Shown here in pieces: positions 32,357 to 40,238 of a stretch of DNA of 63,100 nucleotides. The DNA is taken from contig CALVAC010000020.1 of the NCBI GenBank assembly GCA_944325435.1, positions 1-63,100 of the forward strand, read 5' to 3'. The notes below the pieces were generated by a model. It was not told the origin of the DNA. It made no database searches and saw only the letters and a program-made list of their open reading frames with translations. Both the position numbers and the translations under genes were made by a program. The DNA is from an uncultured Bacteroidales bacterium. GTDB taxonomy: Bacteria > Bacteroidota > Bacteroidia > Bacteroidales > UBA932. Every line of letters starts with the position of its first letter. Position 1 is the first letter of the stretch.

Positions 32357-34771
32357 TTAATATGATCTGATTGTCAGCCTTGTGGTGGAACTGTGCCTTC
32401 CGAGATAGAAAAGTCTTGCGCATACGGTGCAGTCAGACCGGATATCCACGGCGGAAGTCCATAGAGGGGATGACATGTCCGGTTCGCTGCCATCCGTGGT
32501 GTACCGGATTTCTGCATCCGGGACCGTAGAGTTCGCAAGGAGTCTGCCGTCCTCGAACTTAAGCCCCGGCTGCGGCAGGTGGAATGCGATGCCGATGGCA
32601 TTCCAGTACGGCATCTCCTGGGCAGTGACCCTGCCATAGAATGAACCGAAGTCTTTCCTGAAGACGGTTTCTTCCGCCTGTCCCGACATCCTGCCCCATT
32701 CAGGGAGGGCATTCCAGCCTCTTTCATACACTCCGAGAATCTTCGGGAACATATATGAGGTCAGGTCATCGAATCCTCTGACAGTCTCGGCGAAACATTG
32801 GGTCTGCACCCCGGCTATCCGGGCGGAGTCCCTGAGGGAAGGTTTGCCCTCCTGTATCCTGTCAAGATCCACCATCGTGCCGTCCGGCCTGTACCGCATG
32901 GACCTGTAGACATTGAACGGCTGCAGGGCGAATGCCATCTGCTCGTTGAGGATACCTGCCCAGTCATGTCCCCTCTCCTCGGGATTGTTCCTGTAGACCA
33001 TGTCCGCATACGTGTTGTTGACATTGGACAGGACCACATCGTATCCTCTTTCTGCGAGAGCGTAAGGCACATGGTCGCCGAGTCCCGGGACTGTGCTCCA
33101 GCAGAATACATTGGCGATGTGTGGCCGGACCTTGCTGTCAAGCCTGCGGTCTATGTGCAAGGCCATTTCCTGCCAGCCATTGATGCGGATGCCTTTTGCG
33201 GCGCAGAGCCCGGTCATCCTGTCCACATAATATGCCTTCAGGTCTGCCGCTGATGTCATCCCGTTTTCCTGCATGAACTTCCGGGCTATGGGTGAGCCGG
33301 TCCAGCAACCGTCTGCCACCTCGTCACCTCCGATATGTACACAGTCGAGTACAAGGCCGGCTTCGGAATACATTGAGGCCAGCTCATCGATGACCTTGGA
33401 CATGAAGGTGTACATGGATTCCATCGCCACATTCATCACATTGTCGGTGTATGACTGTGCGGACATGTATCTGGAAGTGTCTTGCGGGTCGCTCAGGATG
33501 AATGTGCTGTCACCTGTCTCGGCGTACCGTGCCTCCATTGCCTTGATGGCGGCTCTTCCATGGCCCGGAGACTCTATTTCCGGTATTACCTTGATATGTC
33601 TGGCCGCAGCGAATTTCAGCAGATCCACGAACTCCTCCCTCGTATAGTAGCCGTTTGCCGTGGATATGCTGTCATCCGGATCGATGCATCCATCATAGCT
33701 CGGCATCAGGTATCTGCCCTCATCCCCGAACCCGTGGAACGCCCCGACCGATGTGAGTTCCGGAAGTCCGTCTATCTCAAGCCTCCATGCCTCGTCATCG
33801 CAGAAATGGAACTGCAGTGTATTCACCTTGTATTGCGACAGCAGGTCTACCATCTTCTTTAGATTCGGCTGGGAGGTGAAATTTCGGGCTATGTCTATCA
33901 TCGCTCCACGGTATCCGAGGTCCGGCCAGTCGTTGATATGGAAACAGCCGAGGCTGTCCCCGTGCCGGTTGCGCAGAAGTTTCAGAAGTGTCACGGCCCC
34001 GTAGAAAGCTCCGGAGGATGATCCTGCGGAAACAGTTATCTCCCCTGATGCGGAGGCTTCGATGGAATATCCCTCATCATTGCGGATATCTTCTCCTGTA
34101 ACGAACCTGATTTCCGCAGGGGAATCCCCGGCCGGGCTTAATCCCATGTCTTCTATCGCCCCGGCAAGATATGCCGCTACAGGGCCGTATTCTGTCGAAG
34201 ACATCACCTTGATCCCGTCTCCGAGCGGTATGCTGTCATCTCCGGCAATGACCTCTTTAGGCATGGGGATGAGCGAGAGCGGTTCCGGTCTGGTGACATC
34301 ATATCTTGAGTTTTCCCTGTAGACCTGTTCCCCATCATCGGCAGGGGCAGGGAATACCGCCTTGAATTCAACGGGCTCCGGTCTCCCGGACCCTGCAGCC
34401 AGAGCCACACCTTCCGGAGCCATTGAATATCTGCTTATAAGGGGAGCATAGTACCGGATACTGACCTGTCTCCTGTCTGCGGTGCTGTCCGCTGTCGGGA
34501 AGGCCCTGTGCCAGTTGGCCATGACAGGTTCCACCATGTATCCCGAACCGGGTATGTTCCTGATGTCTGATGGCATCAGGGAGAAATACAGGGACCAGCC
34601 TTCTTCCCTTGCCTCTGCAGGCAGGCCGTTGATGGTGAAGGTGTACTCTACGGCATCATGTTCCGGGCTGTATTTCCCTACGGTCCATGTGACTTCAGGA
34701 ATCTGTCTGCCGCAGCCAGCGATAATGCAGGCCAGCATGGCAGATGTCAGTACTCTATTTTTTATATGCAT
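32357..34771 (-). CDS. GH20 beta-N-acetylhexosaminidase lipoprotein (PUL 2)
   Basis: An 804-residue lipoprotein (IAGC, Cys20) predicted to remove terminal beta-linked GlcNAc/GalNAc by substrate-assisted catalysis. An N-terminal region with Ig-like character precedes the GH20b domain (about 140-265) and the TIM barrel with YRGAMIDIARNF, VNTLQFHFCDDEAWRLEI, VIPEIESPGHGRAAI and the catalytic pair Asp483-Glu484 in HIGGDEVADGCW. The C-terminus has a chitobiase-type beta domain (AEIRYTTDGSEPDMSSPLW). It is the last gene of the six-gene PUL 2 operon, 46 bases after the beta-helix/fimbrillin lipoprotein gene. Confidence 0.95.
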   Translation of the reverse strand: MHIKNRVLTSAMLACIIAGCGRQIPEVTWTVGKYSPEHDAVEYTFTINGLPAEAREEGWSLYFSLMPSDIRNIPGSGYMVEPVMANWHRAFPTADSTADRRQVSIRYYAPLISRYSMAPEGVALAAGSGRPEPVEFKAVFPAPADDGEQVYRENSRYDVTRPEPLSLIPMPKEVIAGDDSIPLGDGIKVMSSTEYGPVAAYLAGAIEDMGLSPAGDSPAEIRFVTGEDIRNDEGYSIEASASGEITVSAGSSSGAFYGAVTLLKLLRNRHGDSLGCFHINDWPDLGYRGAMIDIARNFTSQPNLKKMVDLLSQYKVNTLQFHFCDDEAWRLEIDGLPELTSVGAFHGFGDEGRYLMPSYDGCIDPDDSISTANGYYTREEFVDLLKFAAARHIKVIPEIESPGHGRAAIKAMEARYAETGDSTFILSDPQDTSRYMSAQSYTDNVMNVAMESMYTFMSKVIDELASMYSEAGLVLDCVHIGGDEVADGCWTGSPIARKFMQENGMTSAADLKAYYVDRMTGLCAAKGIRINGWQEMALHIDRRLDSKVRPHIANVFCWSTVPGLGDHVPYALAERGYDVVLSNVNNTYADMVYRNNPEERGHDWAGILNEQMAFALQPFNVYRSMRYRPDGTMVDLDRIQEGKPSLRDSARIAGVQTQCFAETVRGFDDLTSYMFPKILGVYERGWNALPEWGRMSGQAEETVFRKDFGSFYGRVTAQEMPYWNAIGIAFHLPQPGLKFEDGRLLANSTVPDAEIRYTTDGSEPDMSSPLWTSAVDIRSDCTVCARLFYLGRHSSTTRLTIRSY

Positions 34772-34817
34772 TTGTCAGTTCTTCTAAAAGTACAACAAGG
34801 TCATGGTCTGTCCCGGA

Positions 34818-36941
34818 TCAGTTCTGGTATGCACCGGGCCACATCGCCCCGGTGTTCCGGGCATTGCCGCAGATATCTGTGCCGAATCCGCCGATGGATT
34901 CGAGCCATGTGATGAAGTTCTCGCCGAGTGAAGGCTGTCCTTCCGGCTGGAATGTCCTGATTGCTGTCTTGATGTCATCGGCAGTCGTCTTGCCGGCCAC
35001 GTCTCCATCCCATGTGAATGCATTGAGACTTTCATCGAACACAAGTCTGAGAGAAGCCATGCTGCAGTCCCTGGTATCGGTGGAGTTTACGATAAACTGT
35101 GTGCCCGCACCGTTGGTCTCATGTATTCCGCTTCCGAGCAGATTATAGCCTTTGGAAGTCAGATAACCGGAGTTGTTGCTCATGTCGACGGTATTCTGCC
35201 CGGACATTTCATTGATGACTATGCAGTTCATCAGCATCGAGGTAAGGTTCCGGGCTGATTCGCAGCGGATTGCCCCTCCCTGATTGTCCGAGATTATGTC
35301 GGAATTGACGATACACATGCTCCCGCTGCCGTTCACTGCACCGTTCTTCCCGGTATTGTCCGTGATGACAGTGTTGTTCATGCACAGATGTCCTCCTGAC
35401 ACGTGGAATGCATAGCCGAACTGGTCTGCCTGGGTGTTGCCTGTCACCCTGCATCCGTTTACGAGTGCGATGGCTCCTCCATTGTTCAGCTTTATGATAC
35501 CGCGGCTGTTGATGGCGTTACCGGTGAAGGTTACATTGTCGAGGTACAGTATTCCGTTGGAATTGCCGATTATGCCATTGTCCTTGCCGGTGCAATTCCT
35601 GACGGTGCAGTCAGTCAATGTCAGTTCCGCTTTCCCGGAGGAGCCGTGTGCAATGCTTATAGCACCTGTATCGCCATTTCCATCCGCGAAAGTGATACCG
35701 TCGAAAGTCACATCCGTCTGGTTGCCGAAGTTGAACAGCTGTACGCTTCCGCCGCCGCTGATAACGGTTTCATTGGCCTTGGTGTCACGGCCGGTGAGGT
35801 CGGTGCCGGTGCTGTTTGCGGCATATCCTCCCTTGATGGAAATCTCCACAAGTTTGGAGTATCCGCTGTATTCTACGAAAAGCCTCTCGTCAAGGGTGTA
35901 TGTACCTCCTGCCATATATATGGTGGAGCCATCGAGGATTTCCGCATTGATGTCGGATATCTCCTGTTCCCCGTTCCTGGCCAGCAGGTTGACAAAGCCT
36001 TCCGTATCCATGGCATTGTCCCAGTCTGTCCCCGAGCCGTCTCCTGTCGCGGACGGCTTGACATAATAGGCGTCCGAATTGACCTGTATCGCTCCTTCGG
36101 GAATTATCAGTGCGCTCCAGTCTCCGTCTGCAGGGTCTGCAAATGATACGGTGGAGTTTGCAACATCCATTGTCAGGCTGTATTCTTTGCCGGCTTCGAG
36201 CCGCGGGATGCCCAGTACGGTCATTTCCTTGCCTCCATATACAAAAGTCGCGAGGGCTTCATTGCCCTGTTCTTCGGAAGGCGTCACGATTGCCGTATAT
36301 ACCGTCCCCTTCTGGCCGGAGATTCCGGAGGCCGGAGTTTCAGTGTACGGATTGACGAAAATTCTCGTGGAGGATATGTCTGTTCCGGTAATGCCCTGTC
36401 CGGAGGAGATGCGCATGGCCTGTACCCTGCCGTCCGCATCCATTTCCCCGACAGAGATGATTATCTTGGCCATCTGCCGTTTGAATTGAAGCCTAAGTTC
36501 CCCGTTGTCACCGCGTACTGCATTCTCGACAGTGCAGGTCATATAGTCGGCCTGTTTGAGCGCATCGATATTCCTTTGGCTGGTCGGAACCGTGAACCCG
36601 GCGGTAGTGCCGCCCTCCGTTGCAGGGTAATATGCACTGTATGTGACCGGCTCATCTCCCCATCTGAGATAATAGTTGTCCGTAGGTGCCCAACCGTTTA
36701 CCGAATATTCATAGAGCATGCTGCCGTCCTCGCATGAAAGGCATATCAGGTCGCCGGCGTTGAAAGCGGTCTGTTCCTGTTCCGTTCCTGTCGGAACCGA
36801 CTTCGTGAAAGCGGCGGAGATTTCAGGGACTATCCGTATCGCCCTGTCATCGGAGGCGAATACGGGGATTTCCCTCTCCTTTGCGCAGCCGGCCGACAGA
36901 AACAGGATGGCTGCTGACATATAATATAATGTATGTTTCAT
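34818..36941 (-). CDS. Lipoprotein joining a fimbrillin-like domain to a parallel beta-helix (PUL 2)
   Basis: A 707-residue lipoprotein (SAGC, Cys19). Residues about 30-300 look like a Mfa1/FimA-type fimbrillin fold (FNAGDLICLSCEDGSMLYEYSVNG; VTYSAYYPA; LQFKRQMAKIIISVG; EYSLTMDV). From about 305 it becomes a pectin-lyase-like right-handed helix (GSGTDWDNAMDTEGFVNLLA; ADGNGDTGAISIAHG; NCIVINEMSGQNTVDMSNNSGY) with a C-terminal GNARNTGAMWPGAY block also present in the next gene upstream. No catalytic Asp/Lys/Arg triad is evident, so glycan binding or adhesion is as likely as catalysis. It is 29 bases downstream of its paralog. Confidence 0.75.
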   Translation of the reverse strand: MKHTLYYMSAAILFLSAGCAKEREIPVFASDDRAIRIVPEISAAFTKSVPTGTEQEQTAFNAGDLICLSCEDGSMLYEYSVNGWAPTDNYYLRWGDEPVTYSAYYPATEGGTTAGFTVPTSQRNIDALKQADYMTCTVENAVRGDNGELRLQFKRQMAKIIISVGEMDADGRVQAMRISSGQGITGTDISSTRIFVNPYTETPASGISGQKGTVYTAIVTPSEEQGNEALATFVYGGKEMTVLGIPRLEAGKEYSLTMDVANSTVSFADPADGDWSALIIPEGAIQVNSDAYYVKPSATGDGSGTDWDNAMDTEGFVNLLARNGEQEISDINAEILDGSTIYMAGGTYTLDERLFVEYSGYSKLVEISIKGGYAANSTGTDLTGRDTKANETVISGGGSVQLFNFGNQTDVTFDGITFADGNGDTGAISIAHGSSGKAELTLTDCTVRNCTGKDNGIIGNSNGILYLDNVTFTGNAINSRGIIKLNNGGAIALVNGCRVTGNTQADQFGYAFHVSGGHLCMNNTVITDNTGKNGAVNGSGSMCIVNSDIISDNQGGAIRCESARNLTSMLMNCIVINEMSGQNTVDMSNNSGYLTSKGYNLLGSGIHETNGAGTQFIVNSTDTRDCSMASLRLVFDESLNAFTWDGDVAGKTTADDIKTAIRTFQPEGQPSLGENFITWLESIGGFGTDICGNARNTGAMWPGAYQN

Positions 36942-36970
36942 ATAAGTTCCTTTTGGTTGTATGGGTTATT

Positions 36971-38431
36971 CTATTGCAGTCCGGCATCGTATGCGCCCGG
37001 CTGGAATTTCTCCGGATTGCGTGCAGAGCCGCGGGCATCCACGCTGAAAGCTGCTTCAGTACACCAGTCTGCGAATACATTGCCGAGATTTGCCACCGGA
37101 CATGTGCTCGGGTTGAAGCCGCGGACCGCTTTGGTCACGGCAGCGGCAGTGGCGAACTCTGAGAGTCCTGCAGCGTCAGCCGTCCATTCGAAAACATTAT
37201 CCTGCCCATTGTAGCTGCACAGGTCGGTGAAGTTTCCCGTATACTGCCTGTCGGAAGCGAGCATTGTGACGCCGCTCACCTTGTTATAGAGATTGAATCC
37301 GAATGAAGTCGCCTCGAAACTGTTCCCGTTAAGGCAGAATCCTGTTCCGGTACCGTCTTTGGAAAGGAAGACATTGTTTATGAATCTTGTCGTGCTGCCT
37401 GCGGGCGATTCGCAGCGGACTACATACGTTTCTGAATCTTCGCCGATGATTGTGCTGTTGACGATAAGCATGGCCGCCCCGCCGTTTATCTGTCCGCTTT
37501 GTTCAAGTTTGTCAGTAGTATTGCCGAATATCGAGGTATTGTTGAGGCAAGCGTTACCGCTGGACAGCTGGATGCCGGAACCCCATTGGTTCGTGATGTC
37601 GTTGTCGTTTATGAGGCATCTGTCGAGCATAAGGATGGAGCCTTGCTCGCAGCATCTTATGGCACCGCCCCTGTTGTCCGAATGATTGCCTGTAAGCTGC
37701 ACATCTTTCAGCCTGGCCTGCCCTGTCATGATCATGATTGCCGCTCCTCCGGCATAACTTGAATTAGTGGCAGCATTTACACAGTCCCTGACTATGCAGC
37801 CGGAGAGTTCGAGGATTGTCGACGATGCATCCCCATCGATGAAAAATCCGCTTCCTCCTGTCCGTGCAGAGGCTGTATTCTCGGAAATGTATCCGTGCTG
37901 GAACGTGACACCGTCTATCTTCACGTGGCCGGAATTGATTGTCATGAGCCCACTGTCCCCTTCGTCCGCCATCCCATCCTCGTTGAGGTCACCTGAGAAG
38001 ATGGTCGGGTATTTCTCCGGGTCACGGTTTTCAGTAGATGTGCCCTGGCTCAGGCTGCTGTAGCCTCCGAAAATGCCGGCCACATCCTTTTTTACGGTAA
38101 CGGATGTGTTTGCAGCGGATGCAAGGCAATATGTGCCTTCGCAGACATGTATATGGCATTTCGACAGGTCTGCGGACCCGGTCAGAAGGTCGATGAGTCC
38201 GGCTGCATCGAGGGCGTTATCCCAGGAGGATCCGTCCATTTCTCCTTCTCCGTAAAGCGAGACGAAATAGTCTTCGGCATCTCCGAAGATTTCATCATCG
38301 AGGTCGTCATCGTCCTGTACCGTAGGTGGAGGGACCATGTCGTAATGTTTCTGGCATGACTGGGACACCGGCACCAGCGCCAGTGCTGCCGTCAACAGCA
38401 AGGCTGTTCTGTATGATATATCCGTTTTCAT
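36971..38431 (-). CDS. Parallel beta-helix lipoprotein (PUL 2)
   Basis: A 486-residue lipoprotein (SQSC, Cys26). After a short Asp-rich linker, the protein shows GSSWDNALDAAGLIDLL and then repeated rungs (GHVKIDGVTFQHGYI; GGAAIMIMTGQARLKDVQLTGN; RGGAIRCCEQGSILMLDRCLIND), the pattern of pectin-lyase-like or polymorphic-outer-membrane-type helices. It ends SARNPEKFQPGAYD, shared with the neighbouring fimbrillin/beta-helix lipoprotein, so the two arose by duplication and one later gained or lost the N-terminal domain. It is 20 bases from susD. Role unknown; a surface glycan-binding or lyase function is possible. Confidence 0.78.
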   Translation of the reverse strand: MKTDISYRTALLLTAALALVPVSQSCQKHYDMVPPPTVQDDDDLDDEIFGDAEDYFVSLYGEGEMDGSSWDNALDAAGLIDLLTGSADLSKCHIHVCEGTYCLASAANTSVTVKKDVAGIFGGYSSLSQGTSTENRDPEKYPTIFSGDLNEDGMADEGDSGLMTINSGHVKIDGVTFQHGYISENTASARTGGSGFFIDGDASSTILELSGCIVRDCVNAATNSSYAGGAAIMIMTGQARLKDVQLTGNHSDNRGGAIRCCEQGSILMLDRCLINDNDITNQWGSGIQLSSGNACLNNTSIFGNTTDKLEQSGQINGGAAMLIVNSTIIGEDSETYVVRCESPAGSTTRFINNVFLSKDGTGTGFCLNGNSFEATSFGFNLYNKVSGVTMLASDRQYTGNFTDLCSYNGQDNVFEWTADAAGLSEFATAAAVTKAVRGFNPSTCPVANLGNVFADWCTEAAFSVDARGSARNPEKFQPGAYDAGLQ

Positions 38432-38451
38432 GATTCTGGATTTGAATTTGT

Positions 38452-40227
38452 CTATCGTGCGATGTCCGGATAACCCGGATTCTGCTTGAGGTATTTGTTC
38501 TGTTCGAGATCGTTCTGGGAGATAGGGAAGATTTCATAGTGCCTGTCGCTGTCCTGCGGCTTGTCCCACCATGCCTCCTGGAAACGTCCGAAACGTATGA
38601 GGTCGGTGCGTCTGCGGCTCTCGGCGAGGAATTCCCGTCCCCATTCGTCGAGCATTTCCTCCATAGTGAGTTCCACTGTACCCCCATCGCTTCCGACATA
38701 TGCTATAGTGGAAGAGAAGTTCTCATAGTTGCGCTTGCGCACACTGTTGAGCAAAGCGCCTGCATCTCCGTCCTTACCTTGCCTGAGCAGACATTCGGCC
38801 TTGGAATATATTATTTCTGCAAGTCTCATCTCCACGAAGTCGGACTCGATATAATATCCGCCATTGAAAGGATAGAACGGGTATTTTACCTGATAGAGAC
38901 CGGAGTTGAAATCTCCGTTCCCGAGGATGGAAGCCTTGTCATACAACGAACTGATTGTTCCCTGCTCGGCCGTGCTTTCGAACCGTCCTACCTGGTCCCG
39001 GAGATAGATTTCATATTGGCCTTCCGGATTTTTGGCAAAACTTCCGTCCTGATTCCGGATTTTTCCTTCAAGAAAGAACATTCCTTCGCGTGTGTTGTTG
39101 CTGGTGTTCACATATTGTCTGTACCTGAGGTCTCCGGGATATTTCTCGAATTTCTGTGTAACCATGCCGAGCCTGTAGTTAAACAGCTGTCGCGGCACGG
39201 AGTTGTCGTAGCTAGGGGAAAGGGCATATTTCGGATTGCGTTCTCCGTCTCCCGTGACATTGAGATAGCTTGCACTTCCGTAAGGCAGTCCACGTCCGTA
39301 ACTTGTTCTCGGATCATTCTGCAGATGCCATGAAGTGGTCGCGTATGATGCCGGATATCCGAATATGACTTCGTTGCATGTCTCGTTGTCCCAGTCAAAC
39401 GGTTCCCACCAGTTTTCAGCAAGAGAGTAGGTCCCGAACTCCCCGTTCAGTATCCTGTCGCATATATTGATGCAGTCCTGGTATCTGTCCTCTCCTATCC
39501 ATACTTCTGCGTTCAGATAAAGCCTTGCGAGCAGTCCAGCTGCGGCTGCTTTTGTGAACGAGCCCTGCAGGTTGCCGGGACCTGAACTGCCTGTCTTGGC
39601 CGGCAAGGCGGCAAGGCAGAAGTCTCGCAGTTCGCTTTCTATGAAGTCGAACAGAGTTTTGGGCGGTACCTGTGCCCTGTTCTCCGGAAGTTCATTGATG
39701 GCCTGGTCCGATGTCGTGGTCAGGACGCAGTTCCTGTACGAGTTCAGAAGCCTCAGATAGCAGAACGCCCTCATACAGCGGAGTTGGGCACGGAATGCAT
39801 TGAATTCTTCGTCAGTAAGGTCGAAATCTGCCGGGTTGAGGGAGGCAAGGTCATCGAGTACGAGATTACACTGGCCGATACCTGCATACAGGTTCACCCA
39901 TTCATTTGTCCATTCACTTGTAATGAGATCGTCGTACTGGTGACGGTGGAATTTTTCCCATTTTCCTCCGTCATACCACCATGTGCCTCTTGTAGGCGTG
40001 ATCAGCTGGTCGGCAGGAAGTTCTTCGCTCTGGAATATTATCCATGTACAGCAGAATACATGTTCGAACGGTCTGTAGACCGCACTGATGACATCCTCTT
40101 TTGTGTTGTAGTAGTTCTGGCTCATCACCTGGTCGTAGACCGTCTCACTTAGGTCGGTGCAGGAGGTCAGTGGCAGTAAGGCGCATAATGAGATCAGCGC
40201 CGCAGCCATTATGTCTTTCAATTTCAT
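38452..40227 (-). CDS. SusD-family glycan-binding lipoprotein (PUL 2)
   Basis: A 591-residue lipoprotein (LTSC, Cys23) expected to cap the SusC encoded 11 bases upstream. Visible family features are SETVYDQVMSQNYYNTKEDV near the N-terminus, LRCMRAFCYLRLLNSYRNC in the TPR-like helices and the conserved C-terminal region EMRLAEIIYSKAECLLRQGKDG, LLNSVRKRNYENF and EWGREFLAESRRRTDLIRFGRF. No unusual feature was noted. Confidence 0.95.
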   Translation of the reverse strand: MKLKDIMAAALISLCALLPLTSCTDLSETVYDQVMSQNYYNTKEDVISAVYRPFEHVFCCTWIIFQSEELPADQLITPTRGTWWYDGGKWEKFHRHQYDDLITSEWTNEWVNLYAGIGQCNLVLDDLASLNPADFDLTDEEFNAFRAQLRCMRAFCYLRLLNSYRNCVLTTTSDQAINELPENRAQVPPKTLFDFIESELRDFCLAALPAKTGSSGPGNLQGSFTKAAAAGLLARLYLNAEVWIGEDRYQDCINICDRILNGEFGTYSLAENWWEPFDWDNETCNEVIFGYPASYATTSWHLQNDPRTSYGRGLPYGSASYLNVTGDGERNPKYALSPSYDNSVPRQLFNYRLGMVTQKFEKYPGDLRYRQYVNTSNNTREGMFFLEGKIRNQDGSFAKNPEGQYEIYLRDQVGRFESTAEQGTISSLYDKASILGNGDFNSGLYQVKYPFYPFNGGYYIESDFVEMRLAEIIYSKAECLLRQGKDGDAGALLNSVRKRNYENFSSTIAYVGSDGGTVELTMEEMLDEWGREFLAESRRRTDLIRFGRFQEAWWDKPQDSDRHYEIFPISQNDLEQNKYLKQNPGYPDIAR

Positions 40228-40238
40228 TTCTGTCGTCT

